64,000 nt of DNA from an uncultured Maribacter sp. (GCF_947495965.1 NZ_CANMBB010000004.1:124001-188000); one strand, 5' to 3'; shown: positions 34,725-42,314, counted from the stretch's first letter. Numbers and translations: made by a program. Notes: generated by a model from the sequence alone, not told the origin.

Positions 34725-35234
34725 TTATTCTTCTATTTTTGTTTCTTCTTTAAGGTATTCAATTAAAGCAGTCTGCTGCTCTTCTTTTTTAATGCCAACA
34801 AAAGCCATTTTTGTTTGAGGTACGTAACCAGCTGGGTCTTGCATCCATTTACGAATAGTTTCTTCGCTCCATGTAATTCCAGAGTTTTTAAGAGCTTCTG
34901 AATATTCGAAACCTTCTGTAGTGGCAGCTTTTTTATTAAAAATACCGTACAGATTAGGGCCTACTTTATGTGCTTCTCCTTTTTTTAAATTGTGGCATGC
35001 GGCACAGGCAATAAACATTCTTTTTCCAAGAATGTTTGTATCTTGAGTTTTATCAGAACTAGTTTCGGCTACTGGAGTAGTTTTTGATTCGGTTTTTATG
35101 TTAAAGGTTGGCTCTTCTTTTTTTTCTTTTTGGCCACATGAAGAAATTAGCAAAAGGGTACATAAAAATAATGGATAGAAGATTTTCCTAGCCTTTAAAT
35201 TTAACTTTTCATTTTTTGTTTTACACGCAATCAT
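34725..35234 (-). CDS. Lipoprotein class I cytochrome c
   Basis: A 169-residue protein with lipobox LISSC33, a charged linker, and a class I cytochrome c domain: haem motif CAACH (C77, C80, H81), GPNLYGIFNKKAATTEGF, and the probable methionine ligand M143 in PQTKMAF. It would be lipid-anchored and face the periplasm. First gene of the ten-gene minus-strand operon, 46 bases from an operator-like site. A role as electron acceptor for the three exported flavin oxidases is inferred from position. Confidence 0.9.
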   Translation of the reverse strand: MIACKTKNEKLNLKARKIFYPLFLCTLLLISSCGQKEKKEEPTFNIKTESKTTPVAETSSDKTQDTNILGKRMFIACAACHNLKKGEAHKVGPNLYGIFNKKAATTEGFEYSEALKNSGITWSEETIRKWMQDPAGYVPQTKMAFVGIKKEEQQTALIEYLKEETKIEE

Positions 35235-35273
35235 ATTTGGATTTTTAAGGAATAGTAAAAATTAATTAATTAA

Positions 35274-35295
35274 ATTAATAGTTAATAAAGTTAAC
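35274..35295. promoter_or_regulatory. Putative operator, GTTAAT-AAA-GTTAAC with upstream half-site
   Basis: GTTAAT at 35281-35286, three bases, GTTAAC at 35290-35295, and ATTAAT at 35274-35279. It lies in the 110-base gap upstream of the cytochrome c gene, so it probably controls the minus-strand operon that runs down to 25278. Confidence 0.5.
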
Positions 35296-35344
35296 TAAAT
35301 ATTTTAATAAACAAAAATCTGAATGTTAAAATGTTAGGATATTT

Positions 35345-36760
35345 TCACTTGAATATTTTTCCTTGTTTAATTACGGTGTTAATTTTTTTAGTGTTTTCTA
35401 TATTTTCTAAAGGATTGGCATCAAGAATAAGTAGATCTGCCCACATACCTTCTTTAATTTGACCTAGCTCTTTTTCTAAGTTAAAATATTTTGCAGGATT
35501 TGTTGTTGCAGTTTTTAATACCTCTATGTTTGGTATACCAGTTTCTGCCAATGCAGCTAATTCTTCATGCAAGCTTAATCCAGGGGTTAAATAGGCTATG
35601 GGTGTGTCTGTGCCTGCCATAATAGGAATTTTTGCATCGTATATTTTCTTTATCATTTTAATATGCCAATGGTCATATTTTTTTCTAAAATCTGAGGCTT
35701 TCATTTGGGTTAAAGCTTCCGATCTATTTTGCCAATAATGTGCAATAGAATCAGGTAAGGCAAAATAGCTATTCTGCCATTCTTTTTTTTCAAAATACCT
35801 TCTACTAAAAAAAGTGTTTAACGCTAATGTTGGTATTTGCCAAGTATCATTTCTTTTTAGTATGGCCAGTATGGAATCTGCTTTAAATTCATCATAATTT
35901 TCAATTGCTTTTTTTTGTTGCGCTTTATGAATAGCAGCCCTAAGAGTCCCACCTTGTATATTTGTACCTGCTAAAAGCATGGCTTTTCTTTCTTTTAATA
36001 GCTCTTTAGCGTTTGAGGCGCAGGATAATTCTAGGTTACGTATATGCTCCATACTATGAAGGCCAGCATTAGATGCGCTTATTACATCCATACTAAGAGG
36101 TATATGGCCAGTAACTTTAAGACCTTTTTTATTAGCAGTTTTAATAATATGAATAAATTGTTCTGGACTAAGCATTTCATATGCTTTTAAGAGATCTACA
36201 TTTTTTGTTTCAAGAAAATCTATTTGTTTTGTAATTGCTTCAGTAGAATTTAAACCAATAGATAGTTCTGGGTGTCCTGGATCACTACCATCATATACAT
36301 TTGGAATTCCATCTAACAAGGGGCCGGCCATAAATATTCTGGGAGCTATGGTTGGGTTGGCAATAGCATGGTCTTTCCATTTTTTTACTATAGCTACTTT
36401 TCCTCCAGTATCTCTAACACTAGTAATACCATATTTTAAAAATAAATTAGACATAATTGGAGCTAATTCTTCTATATAAGCAAAATGCACATGTGTGTCC
36501 CAAAGGCCGGGTATTAAGTATTTATTTGTACCATTAATAATTGTATTTTCTTTAGATAGAACAATATTTTTAGTAGGCTCTATTTTTAAAATTTTGCCAT
36601 CTAATAAAACTATTGTTTGGTTTTCTTTTAGCCCTTCTAAAGGGTCTATCGTATTAATGTTTTCTATGCAAATTGCATTCTCAAAAAAATACTCTTTAGA
36701 ACCGCATGAGAAAAGGACTAGCAGTAAAAGTAGAGGTGTATATTTAATGTTTAAAAACAT
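35345..36760 (-). CDS. Amidohydrolase-family lipoprotein
   Basis: A 471-residue metal-dependent hydrolase with lipoprotein signal (LLLLLVLFSC). Motifs: GLWDTHVHFAY (HxH metal ligands), a lysine region in DLLKAYEM, GHIPLSMDVISASNAGLHSMEH (two histidines), and AGTDTP (catalytic Asp). It matches the imidazolonepropionase/prolidase-like amidohydrolases that open cyclic or linear amides. It is divergent from the MDR reductase across an operator-like site and thus likely a regulon member; cell location is the periplasmic face. Substrate unknown. Confidence 0.85.
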   Translation of the reverse strand: MFLNIKYTPLLLLLVLFSCGSKEYFFENAICIENINTIDPLEGLKENQTIVLLDGKILKIEPTKNIVLSKENTIINGTNKYLIPGLWDTHVHFAYIEELAPIMSNLFLKYGITSVRDTGGKVAIVKKWKDHAIANPTIAPRIFMAGPLLDGIPNVYDGSDPGHPELSIGLNSTEAITKQIDFLETKNVDLLKAYEMLSPEQFIHIIKTANKKGLKVTGHIPLSMDVISASNAGLHSMEHIRNLELSCASNAKELLKERKAMLLAGTNIQGGTLRAAIHKAQQKKAIENYDEFKADSILAILKRNDTWQIPTLALNTFFSRRYFEKKEWQNSYFALPDSIAHYWQNRSEALTQMKASDFRKKYDHWHIKMIKKIYDAKIPIMAGTDTPIAYLTPGLSLHEELAALAETGIPNIEVLKTATTNPAKYFNLEKELGQIKEGMWADLLILDANPLENIENTKKINTVIKQGKIFK

Positions 36761-36806
36761 ATAAGAGGGTTTAAATTTGTTTAGGTAAAAATAAATGATT
36801 AATTTA

Positions 36807-36828
36807 ATTAACTGTTAATATAGTTAAT
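36807..36828. promoter_or_regulatory. Putative operator, GTTAAT-ATA-GTTAAT with upstream half-site
   Basis: GTTAAT at 36814-36819, three bases, GTTAAT at 36823-36828, and ATTAAC at 36807-36812. It lies between the divergent amidohydrolase and MDR reductase genes, 35 bases before the latter's start codon. Confidence 0.5.
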
Positions 36829-36863
36829 TAAATATACAATTCATAAAATGTATCATTTTACTT

Positions 36864-37877
36864 ATGCAAAATAAAAGATTGGTTCTAGCTTCTCGTCCTA
36901 CAGATTTTATAACATCATCTAATTTTAAATTAGAAAAAATAGCATTACCAAAGCTTAAATCTGGAGAGTTTTTAATTAAAGTGTTTTATTTGTCTGTAGC
37001 TCCTGTTATGAAATTTTATATGTTAGATGGTGCTGGTATTGAGGCGCCTTTACAGGTAGGAGATTTAATGCGAGGAAGAGGAGTAGGAGAGGTAATAGAG
37101 AGCAAAAATAATGATTTTGCAGTAGGGGATATTGTACAAGGAAAATGTGGTTGGCAAGAATATGTTATATGCGATGGTAGTCCGTATTATATGATGTATA
37201 AAGTAGAACAGCGAATTTTGCCTTATTCTACGGCACTAGGTGTTTTGGGTATGACAGGTTTTACTTCTTATTTTGGTTTATATAAAGTTGGGGCTTTACA
37301 AAAAGGAGAAAACGTTTTAGTTTCTGCTGCTGCTGGTGGTGTGGGCTCATCTGTTGGTAGTCTTGCAAAGATTAAAGGGGCTAGAGCAGTAGGTTTTGCT
37401 AGTACAGATGAAAAATGCAAATTACTGGTTCAGAAATTGGGCTATGTAGGAGCTATAAATTACAATAGTGAAAATATTGCAGAACAAATTGATGGTTTTT
37501 TTCCTGACGGTATAGATGTTTATTTTGATAATGTAGGTGGGCCTTTGTTAGATATTGCTTTAACAAAGTTAAGAAGATATGCTAGAGTGGTTTGTTGTGG
37601 TAGAATTTCGCAATATTTGGATGGCAAAGACGCCTCTGTGTATCCTTTAAATAATTGGCATAGAATCGGCGCTACAAGGTCTAAAATGGAAGGATTTTTT
37701 ATTTACGATTTTGAAAGTGACTTTCCTATAGCAGAAAAGGAAATGTCACAATGGATAAAAGAAGGTAAATTAAATTACCAGGAAGATGTTTTGGAGGGGT
37801 TAGAGAATATGCCAATTGCTCTTAATCGTTTGTTTCAAAAAAAGAATGTAGGTAAACAATTAGTTAAAATTAACTAG
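36864..37877 (+). CDS. MDR-family NADP-dependent oxidoreductase (zinc-independent)
   Basis: A 337-residue medium-chain reductase of the prostaglandin/leukotriene/curcumin reductase type. Evidence: LSVAPVMKFYM, GDLMRGRGVGEV, and the nucleotide motif VSAAAGGVGSSVGSLAKIKG, with no zinc-ligand cysteine set. Members reduce alpha,beta-unsaturated ketones or similar double bonds with NADPH. It is the last gene tied to the catabolic locus by an operator-like site and overlaps the convergent glycosyltransferase gene by 8 bases. Confidence 0.87.
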   Translation: MQNKRLVLASRPTDFITSSNFKLEKIALPKLKSGEFLIKVFYLSVAPVMKFYMLDGAGIEAPLQVGDLMRGRGVGEVIESKNNDFAVGDIVQGKCGWQEYVICDGSPYYMMYKVEQRILPYSTALGVLGMTGFTSYFGLYKVGALQKGENVLVSAAAGGVGSSVGSLAKIKGARAVGFASTDEKCKLLVQKLGYVGAINYNSENIAEQIDGFFPDGIDVYFDNVGGPLLDIALTKLRRYARVVCCGRISQYLDGKDASVYPLNNWHRIGATRSKMEGFFIYDFESDFPIAEKEMSQWIKEGKLNYQEDVLEGLENMPIALNRLFQKKNVGKQLVKIN

Positions 37878-38580
37878 TAGTAATTTTTCTACGATAAAAA
37901 TCATACAATTTATCTGGGCTTGCTCCAAAAAGTTTTTTAAAGTGGATTATGCCAAAATAGAATTGTAGCCTGTAAATTCCAATTTCTTCATATCTCCTAG
38001 CGGAGGTTTTTACTTTTTGAGGAAGAACAACGAATTTGGTATTCTCATAGACTCTTTCTATAATTTCATTGTCCTCATAAATCTTATATTCCTCATTAAA
38101 CCCTTTAATTTTTGTGAATAAATTTTTGGTGATAAAAAGGGATTGATCACCTCCCCGGCAAATTTGATAATTAAGTTTAGAGAACCAAGCAAAGAAATTT
38201 AAAAAGAGATTACTACTATCAAAAGCCATCCTAAAACAACCGGACTCTTTATTCTTAGAAATAGATTCATGAATAAAAAAATCAAAATTTTTAGGAGGAA
38301 AAGTATCTACATGTAAAAAATAAAGAATGTCTCCGGTTGCTTTTTTTGCCCCAATATTCATTTGTACAGCTCTTCCTTTTTTAGAGGAAACCACTATTGC
38401 TCCATTTTCTTTAGCAATAGATACAGAGTTGTCTGTGCTGCCACCATCAACAATAATTATTTCTTTTATAAAGTTACTTTTAGAAATACTGGTTTTTAAA
38501 TGAGAAAGTAATTTAGGAATACTTTTTTCTTCATTTAAAACAGGAATGATAATAGATATTTGTGGGGGATTATTTTTCAT
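37870..38580 (-). CDS. Glycosyltransferase, TIGR04283-like (arsenosugar type)
   Basis: A 236-residue family 2 GT-A glycosyltransferase: ISIIIPVLNEEKSIPKLLSHL, IIVDGGSTDNSVSIAKENGAIVV, KGRAVQMNIGAKKATGDILYFLHVDTFPP. This compact form matches TIGR04283-type transferases associated with arsenosugar loci in many bacteria. No membrane anchor. Last gene of the minus-strand operon 41357 to 37870; it overlaps the DUF547 gene by 11 bases. Confidence 0.82.
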   Translation of the reverse strand: MKNNPPQISIIIPVLNEEKSIPKLLSHLKTSISKSNFIKEIIIVDGGSTDNSVSIAKENGAIVVSSKKGRAVQMNIGAKKATGDILYFLHVDTFPPKNFDFFIHESISKNKESGCFRMAFDSSNLFLNFFAWFSKLNYQICRGGDQSLFITKNLFTKIKGFNEEYKIYEDNEIIERVYENTKFVVLPQKVKTSARRYEEIGIYRLQFYFGIIHFKKLFGASPDKLYDFYRRKITTS

Positions 38581-39286
38581 TTAAACTCCAATTGTAGTCT
38601 AGGTATTTTACACTTGTTTTTTTAGAAAGATTAGTGGTCGTATATGGTTTTATAAAGTCTACAATAGTACCTTTTGTGGTGAAATCTTTTTTAAACCATT
38701 TAAAAATTTGAGATATTTCTATTTTAGAAATAGATAGTATATTCCTTTTTGGGTCATTAATAAAATCTTTAGTTGCTTGTTCTAATTGTGCTTCCATTTT
38801 TGAAGCAATAAAAGCTTCGTTTTTTAATATTGGGCAAGAGAAAGAAGCACAGTTAATAGCAAAATGAATTCTTGGTTCCTCCATTTTTCTTAGAATTTTA
38901 TGTTCAATGTCTCCTAAAGAAAGAGTTTTGTTCCCAACTTTTATCCATTGTTTATCCCAAGGTTTTACAATATTTTTAATACTTTTTGTTGGGTAGTTAT
39001 CTAAAATAAGTTGTACAGTTGCAGCATTATAAAGATTTATATAATAGGCTAATTTTTCATTTTTATTAGCTGTGTTGCTTGTAGGGTTGCTTCCTAATTC
39101 GCTTATATAATTAGATAAAGTAATAGTATCTTTAAAAAACCCTTCATAATCTACATTTCCATTAGCATCTACATGAGTTTTTAAAAGGGTATCCCAGCTG
39201 CTATGGTCTATTTTATTAGTTTGGCCATTAACTAGGTTGCTAAATAAAGAAAAGATTAATAAGAAGGTGTAGCTATATAATTGCAT
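38570..39286 (-). CDS. DUF547 protein, secreted
   Basis: A 238-residue protein with signal peptide (LYSYTFLLIFSLFSNLVNGQ) and the DUF547 pattern: WDTLLKTHVDANGNVDYEGF, KLAYYINLYNAATVQLILDNYP, IHFAINCASFSCPIL. Conserved Cys and His residues in FAINCASFSCP are characteristic. Function not established. DUF547 genes often sit with the TIGR04282/04283 glycosyltransferases, as here. Confidence 0.82.
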   Translation of the reverse strand: MQLYSYTFLLIFSLFSNLVNGQTNKIDHSSWDTLLKTHVDANGNVDYEGFFKDTITLSNYISELGSNPTSNTANKNEKLAYYINLYNAATVQLILDNYPTKSIKNIVKPWDKQWIKVGNKTLSLGDIEHKILRKMEEPRIHFAINCASFSCPILKNEAFIASKMEAQLEQATKDFINDPKRNILSISKIEISQIFKWFKKDFTTKGTIVDFIKPYTTTNLSKKTSVKYLDYNWSLNEK

Positions 39287-39352
39287 TGTAAAGCTTTATT
39301 TTTTAGTGGTTAAAAATTTTGAAACCTTACAATGCAATAGTAATTTTTTAAG

Positions 39353-40174
39353 TTATAATTGTTTTATCAATTCTTTAAATAGCTGGATCATTTTAGGTTC
39401 TGTATTGCCTGCTACTTTTATTATTTCTTGAATATTAACTGGCTTTAAATTGTCTGGGTCACATTCATCTGTAAGTACAGATACTGCTACAATAGGTAAT
39501 TTTAAGTGGTTTGCTACAATTACCTCTGGTACAGTGCTCATTCCTACCGCATCTGCACCAATAATTTTTAGCATACGGTATTCTGCTTTGGTTTCTAATT
39601 GCGGACCTACTACAGATGCGTATACCCCTTTTTGTATAGAGATATCGTTTTTAATAGCAATGGCTTCTATTTTTTTACGCATGGCAAGATCATAGGGTTC
39701 TAACATATCTACAAAGCGATCCCCAAATTCTGCTACATTTTTAAAAGCTAAAGGAGAGCCACCTTGAAGGTTTATATGGTCTTCAATAAGCATAATATCT
39801 CCCTTCTTGTAATTTAAATTTATTGCTCCTGCAGCATTGGATACAAAAAGGTTTTTTATTCCCAATTGGTGCATTACACGAATTGGGTAGGTTATGTCCA
39901 TAAAATCATATCCTTCATATAAATGAAAGCGCCCTTCCATAACCACTACTTTTTTACCTTCTATAGTACCATAAATTAATTTCCCAGTATGAAATTCTAC
40001 AGTTGCTAACGGAAAGAATGGAATGTGATTATAATGAGCCGTTATAGGGTCTTCTATTTCATTTACTAGCTTGCCTAAGCCAGTTCCTAAAATTATACCT
40101 ATTTCTGGGTTTAAGAATCCTTTTTTTTCAAGAAAGTCTACAGACTCTTGTAATTGTTTTTTTGTAATTGTCAT
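39353..40174 (-). CDS. Purine-nucleoside phosphorylase
   Basis: A 273-residue trimeric-type PNP. Motifs: IGIILGTGLGKLVNEI, the phosphate loop region MEGRFHLYEGY, VSNAAGAINLNYKKGDIMLIEDHIN and AVGMSTVPEVIVANHL. It cleaves purine ribosides to base and ribose-1-phosphate. In this operon a nucleoside phosphorylase fits removal of adenine from an adenosine-derived precursor, as in arsenosugar synthesis, besides general salvage. Overlaps the glycosyltransferase gene by 4 bases. Confidence 0.93.
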   Translation of the reverse strand: MTITKKQLQESVDFLEKKGFLNPEIGIILGTGLGKLVNEIEDPITAHYNHIPFFPLATVEFHTGKLIYGTIEGKKVVVMEGRFHLYEGYDFMDITYPIRVMHQLGIKNLFVSNAAGAINLNYKKGDIMLIEDHINLQGGSPLAFKNVAEFGDRFVDMLEPYDLAMRKKIEAIAIKNDISIQKGVYASVVGPQLETKAEYRMLKIIGADAVGMSTVPEVIVANHLKLPIVAVSVLTDECDPDNLKPVNIQEIIKVAGNTEPKMIQLFKELIKQL

Positions 40175-40842
40175 ATGTTTTTAATAAATGGTTTAAAGGC
40201 TTCAATGTCTTTAATGTCTTCATAAACATCTACATCATTTTTTGCCTCTAAAATATGTGTTTTAGTGTTTTCTAAATCATTTAATGTGCTCTGTAAAACC
40301 GTATTTGTTCCCCATTCTTTGTTTTTAAATAACTTGGAGTTGGGGGTTTTCATTCCTAAAAGATAGTACCCGCCATCTATTGCAGGGCCAATTACATAAT
40401 CATTAGTGTTTAAATGAATAAATGCATTTTCAATATCTTCAGTAGATAAATCATACATGTCACTACCAATAATAATAATATGCTCAAAACCGGAATTAAA
40501 TCCGTCATTAAAAGCATTAAACATTCGTTCTCCTAAGTCCGTCCCTTTTTGTATTTTTTTGATATAAGTGGTTGTTTCCCAGGTGTCTTTTTCCCAAATC
40601 TCCTCAGAATAAAATACTTGTTTGGTGGCATAAATGCTTTTTGTAATGTTAGCAGTATGTTCTAATAGAAATTTATAAATATCTAAAGCTGCATTTTTTC
40701 CAACAGTGGCAGCTAAACGAGTTTTACATTTTCCTAATTCTGGATTTCTAGTAAAAATTAGAAGTAAGTTCTTAGAATTTGCGAGTTCAAAACGAATTGC
40801 TTTTTCATCAGTTTTGTTTTCATTTGGAGATAATACACCCAT
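40171..40842 (-). CDS. TIGR04282-like nucleotidyl/glycosyltransferase
   Basis: A 223-residue protein of the arsenosugar-associated TIGR04282 type (DUF2064): LLLIFTRNPELGKCKTRLAATVG at the start, IIIGSDMYDLSTEDIENAF and VIGPAIDGGYYLLGMK in the middle. GT-A-like nucleotide-sugar fold. It forms an operon with the PNP (4-base overlap), DUF547 and TIGR04283-like genes. Precise reaction unknown. Confidence 0.83.
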   Translation of the reverse strand: MGVLSPNENKTDEKAIRFELANSKNLLLIFTRNPELGKCKTRLAATVGKNAALDIYKFLLEHTANITKSIYATKQVFYSEEIWEKDTWETTTYIKKIQKGTDLGERMFNAFNDGFNSGFEHIIIIGSDMYDLSTEDIENAFIHLNTNDYVIGPAIDGGYYLLGMKTPNSKLFKNKEWGTNTVLQSTLNDLENTKTHILEAKNDVDVYEDIKDIEAFKPFIKNI

Positions 40843-40862
40843 TATTTATGCAGACTTTGTAT

Positions 40863-41357
40863 TTATTTGTAAATTTTTTCGCCCTTTTTTAAGAGCTTGC
40901 CCCAATGTTTGTTGTAGGCATGCACTTTTTCGGTTTTTTCTTGATCTAAATTATATACAGGTTGGTCTTGGTTTTTCCATTCAAAAATTCCGCCATATAA
41001 ATTTTTAACATTAGTAAACCCCATTTTTAGCAAAGTTTCTCCAATGTTTTCTGAGCGAACACCAATAGAGCAATACACAACGATTGGAGTATTTTTATTT
41101 GTTATTTTTTTTGAAATACTATCTTTATTAAAAGTATCATAGCCAACCCAGATGGCATTTTTTATATGGCTAACATTAAATTCAGCCGCTTCTCGGCTAT
41201 CTAATAAAACAATACTATCATTAGGAATTAAATTAGCAACTTGAATATAGGGTACAGATTCTTTGTTGTAGTTTTTTAGAATTTTATCTAGTTTGGATTG
41301 CGATTGCAATCTAAAAAAACTACAAATTAAAAATAAAAAAAACCACACATTACGCAT
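40863..41357 (-). CDS. Secreted rhodanese-like protein
   Basis: A 164-residue single-domain rhodanese with signal peptide (NVWFFLFLICSFFRLQSQ). Active-site loop YCSIGVRS carries the catalytic Cys, preceded by LLDSREAAEFNVSHIKNA. Periplasmic sulfur transfer or thiol handling is likely; in arsenic-related loci such proteins may bind or reduce arsenic species. First gene of the minus-strand operon. Confidence 0.85.
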   Translation of the reverse strand: MRNVWFFLFLICSFFRLQSQSKLDKILKNYNKESVPYIQVANLIPNDSIVLLDSREAAEFNVSHIKNAIWVGYDTFNKDSISKKITNKNTPIVVYCSIGVRSENIGETLLKMGFTNVKNLYGGIFEWKNQDQPVYNLDQEKTEKVHAYNKHWGKLLKKGEKIYK

Positions 41358-41543
41358 ACTTTAATTATAGTTTTAATGAGTATAACAAATATACTGTTTT
41401 ACAAATGTCAGCTTAATCTTGACTTGTATTATTTGGTTGTAAATTTGTTTTTTTTCTAAAGTTTTAATTTAAAATTCGTCGGAAATACTTTAAAAACTTA
41501 CGGATTATTAAAAATAATGAAGATTTAGTATAAACAAAAAAAT

Positions 41544-41563
41544 CCTTACTCAAAAGAGTAAGG
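41544..41563 (-). terminator. Hairpin terminator beyond the tRNA/GIY-YIG array
   Basis: Perfect 8-bp stem (CCTTACTC / GAGTAAGG) with an AAAA loop; read on the minus strand it is followed by a T-run. It has a different sequence from the two hairpins inside the array and sits just beyond the outermost tRNA remnant, so it may be the original terminator of tRNA-Phe. Confidence 0.8.
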
Positions 41564-41572
41564 GTTTAATTG

Positions 41573-41608
41573 TGGTGCCTCCAGCCCCGAAGCTTCGGGG
41601 GAACCAGG
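41573..41608 (-). repeat. tRNA-Phe 3'-end remnant with inserted palindrome (copy 1)
   Basis: On the minus strand it reads CCTGGTTC, then an inserted palindrome, then CTGGAGGCACCA, matching the T-arm and acceptor end of the tRNA at 42315 except that the T-loop bases GATTC are replaced. The perfect 16-bp palindrome CCCCGAAGCTTCGGGG occupies 41585-41600. The GIY-YIG stop codon directly abuts it. Confidence 0.88.
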
Positions 41609-41896
41609 TTATAGTTGTTTTTTGCTAAGTATATCTTCTAGAATTTCTGGGTTTAGGATAATTTTTTTGATGAACTTGGAACTTTTCATTCGTTTAATAA
41701 ATTTTTCAAGATAGATTGCATCGGTTTTAAAATTACATTTTTTTGTTAAAACAATTTCCCAGTCATTAGCAGCATTGGTGAACCCTTTTTTAAAGTAATG
41801 AGAGTTATGTTGTTCCAGTCTAACTAAGGGATTGATTGATTCTCCCGTGTAATATTTATCTAATGCACCAGAGTAAATAATATATAAATAATGCAT
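41609..41896 (-). CDS. GIY-YIG nuclease-domain protein (copy 1)
   Basis: A 95-residue single-domain GIY-YIG protein, the small UvrC-N-terminus-like type. Catalytic elements are visible: the GIY-like YIIYS (residues 5-9), YYTG in place of YIG, the Arg in LVRLEQH and the Glu in LEKFIKRMKS. It is identical to the copy at 41980. Position between a tRNA-Phe gene and a tRNA remnant suggests a tRNA-linked mobile cassette in which the nuclease may promote its own spread; this is inference. Confidence 0.88.
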   Translation of the reverse strand: MHYLYIIYSGALDKYYTGESINPLVRLEQHNSHYFKKGFTNAANDWEIVLTKKCNFKTDAIYLEKFIKRMKSSKFIKKIILNPEILEDILSKKQL

Positions 41897-41916
41897 GGTA
41901 AGTTCTTAAAAACAAA

Positions 41917-41938
41917 AAACCCTGCATGTGCAGGGTTT
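41917..41938 (-). terminator. Hairpin terminator between GIY-YIG copies
   Basis: Stem AAACCCTGCA / TGCAGGGTTT with a 2-base loop, followed on the minus strand by a T-run. It lies between the second remnant and the ATG of GIY-YIG copy 1, so transcription of copy 1 would need read-through or its own promoter in the short leader. Confidence 0.8.
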
Positions 41939-41943
41939 AATTG

Positions 41944-41979
41944 TGGTGCCTCCAGCCCCGAAGCTTCGGGGGAACCAGG
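41944..41979 (-). repeat. tRNA-Phe 3'-end remnant with inserted palindrome (copy 2)
   Basis: Identical to the remnant at 41573-41608, with the 16-bp palindrome at 41956-41971. It abuts the stop codon of GIY-YIG copy 2. Confidence 0.88.
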
Positions 41980-42267
41980 TTATAGTTGTTTTTTGCTAAG
42001 TATATCTTCTAGAATTTCTGGGTTTAGGATAATTTTTTTGATGAACTTGGAACTTTTCATTCGTTTAATAAATTTTTCAAGATAGATTGCATCGGTTTTA
42101 AAATTACATTTTTTTGTTAAAACAATTTCCCAGTCATTAGCAGCATTGGTGAACCCTTTTTTAAAGTAATGAGAGTTATGTTGTTCCAGTCTAACTAAGG
42201 GATTGATTGATTCTCCCGTGTAATATTTATCTAATGCACCAGAGTAAATAATATATAAATAATGCAT
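41980..42267 (-). CDS. GIY-YIG nuclease-domain protein (copy 2)
   Basis: A 95-residue GIY-YIG protein identical to copy 1 at 41609. It is the copy next to the intact tRNA-Phe, beginning 48 bases beyond the tRNA 3' end and separated from it by a hairpin. The catalytic residues are intact, so both copies could be active. No upstream Shine-Dalgarno sequence is evident, as usual in this phylum. Confidence 0.88.
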   Translation of the reverse strand: MHYLYIIYSGALDKYYTGESINPLVRLEQHNSHYFKKGFTNAANDWEIVLTKKCNFKTDAIYLEKFIKRMKSSKFIKKIILNPEILEDILSKKQL

Positions 42268-42287
42268 GGTAAGTTCTTAAAAACAAA

Positions 42288-42309
42288 AAACCCTGCATAT
42301 GCAGGGTTT
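42288..42309 (-). terminator. Hairpin terminator after tRNA-Phe
   Basis: Stem AAACCCTGCA / TGCAGGGTTT, loop TA, followed on the minus strand by six T. It begins 5 bases from the tRNA 3' end and would end tRNA transcription before the GIY-YIG gene. Confidence 0.85.
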
Positions 42310-42314
42310 AATTG

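Larger units (their letters stand above)
41563..42304. repeat. Two exact 371-bp tandem cassettes
   Basis: Each cassette contains, in minus-strand order, a hairpin, a leader, a GIY-YIG gene and a 36-base tRNA-Phe 3'-end remnant. The offset between equivalent points is exactly 371 bases (gene ends 41609/41980; remnants 41573/41944; intact tRNA 42315). The two encoded proteins are identical, and the only difference I see is one base in the loop of the hairpin, implying very recent duplication or ongoing gene conversion. Confidence 0.92.

Noticed and set aside
41891-42085. Plus-strand reading frame across the tRNA remnant
   Set aside because: It runs opposite to the identical GIY-YIG repeats and through the palindrome; it is a by-product of the repeat sequence.
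41561-42310. Tandem repeats as a CRISPR array
   Set aside because: Units are 371 bases, encode a full protein and contain tRNA sequence; there are no short spaced repeats and no cas genes.
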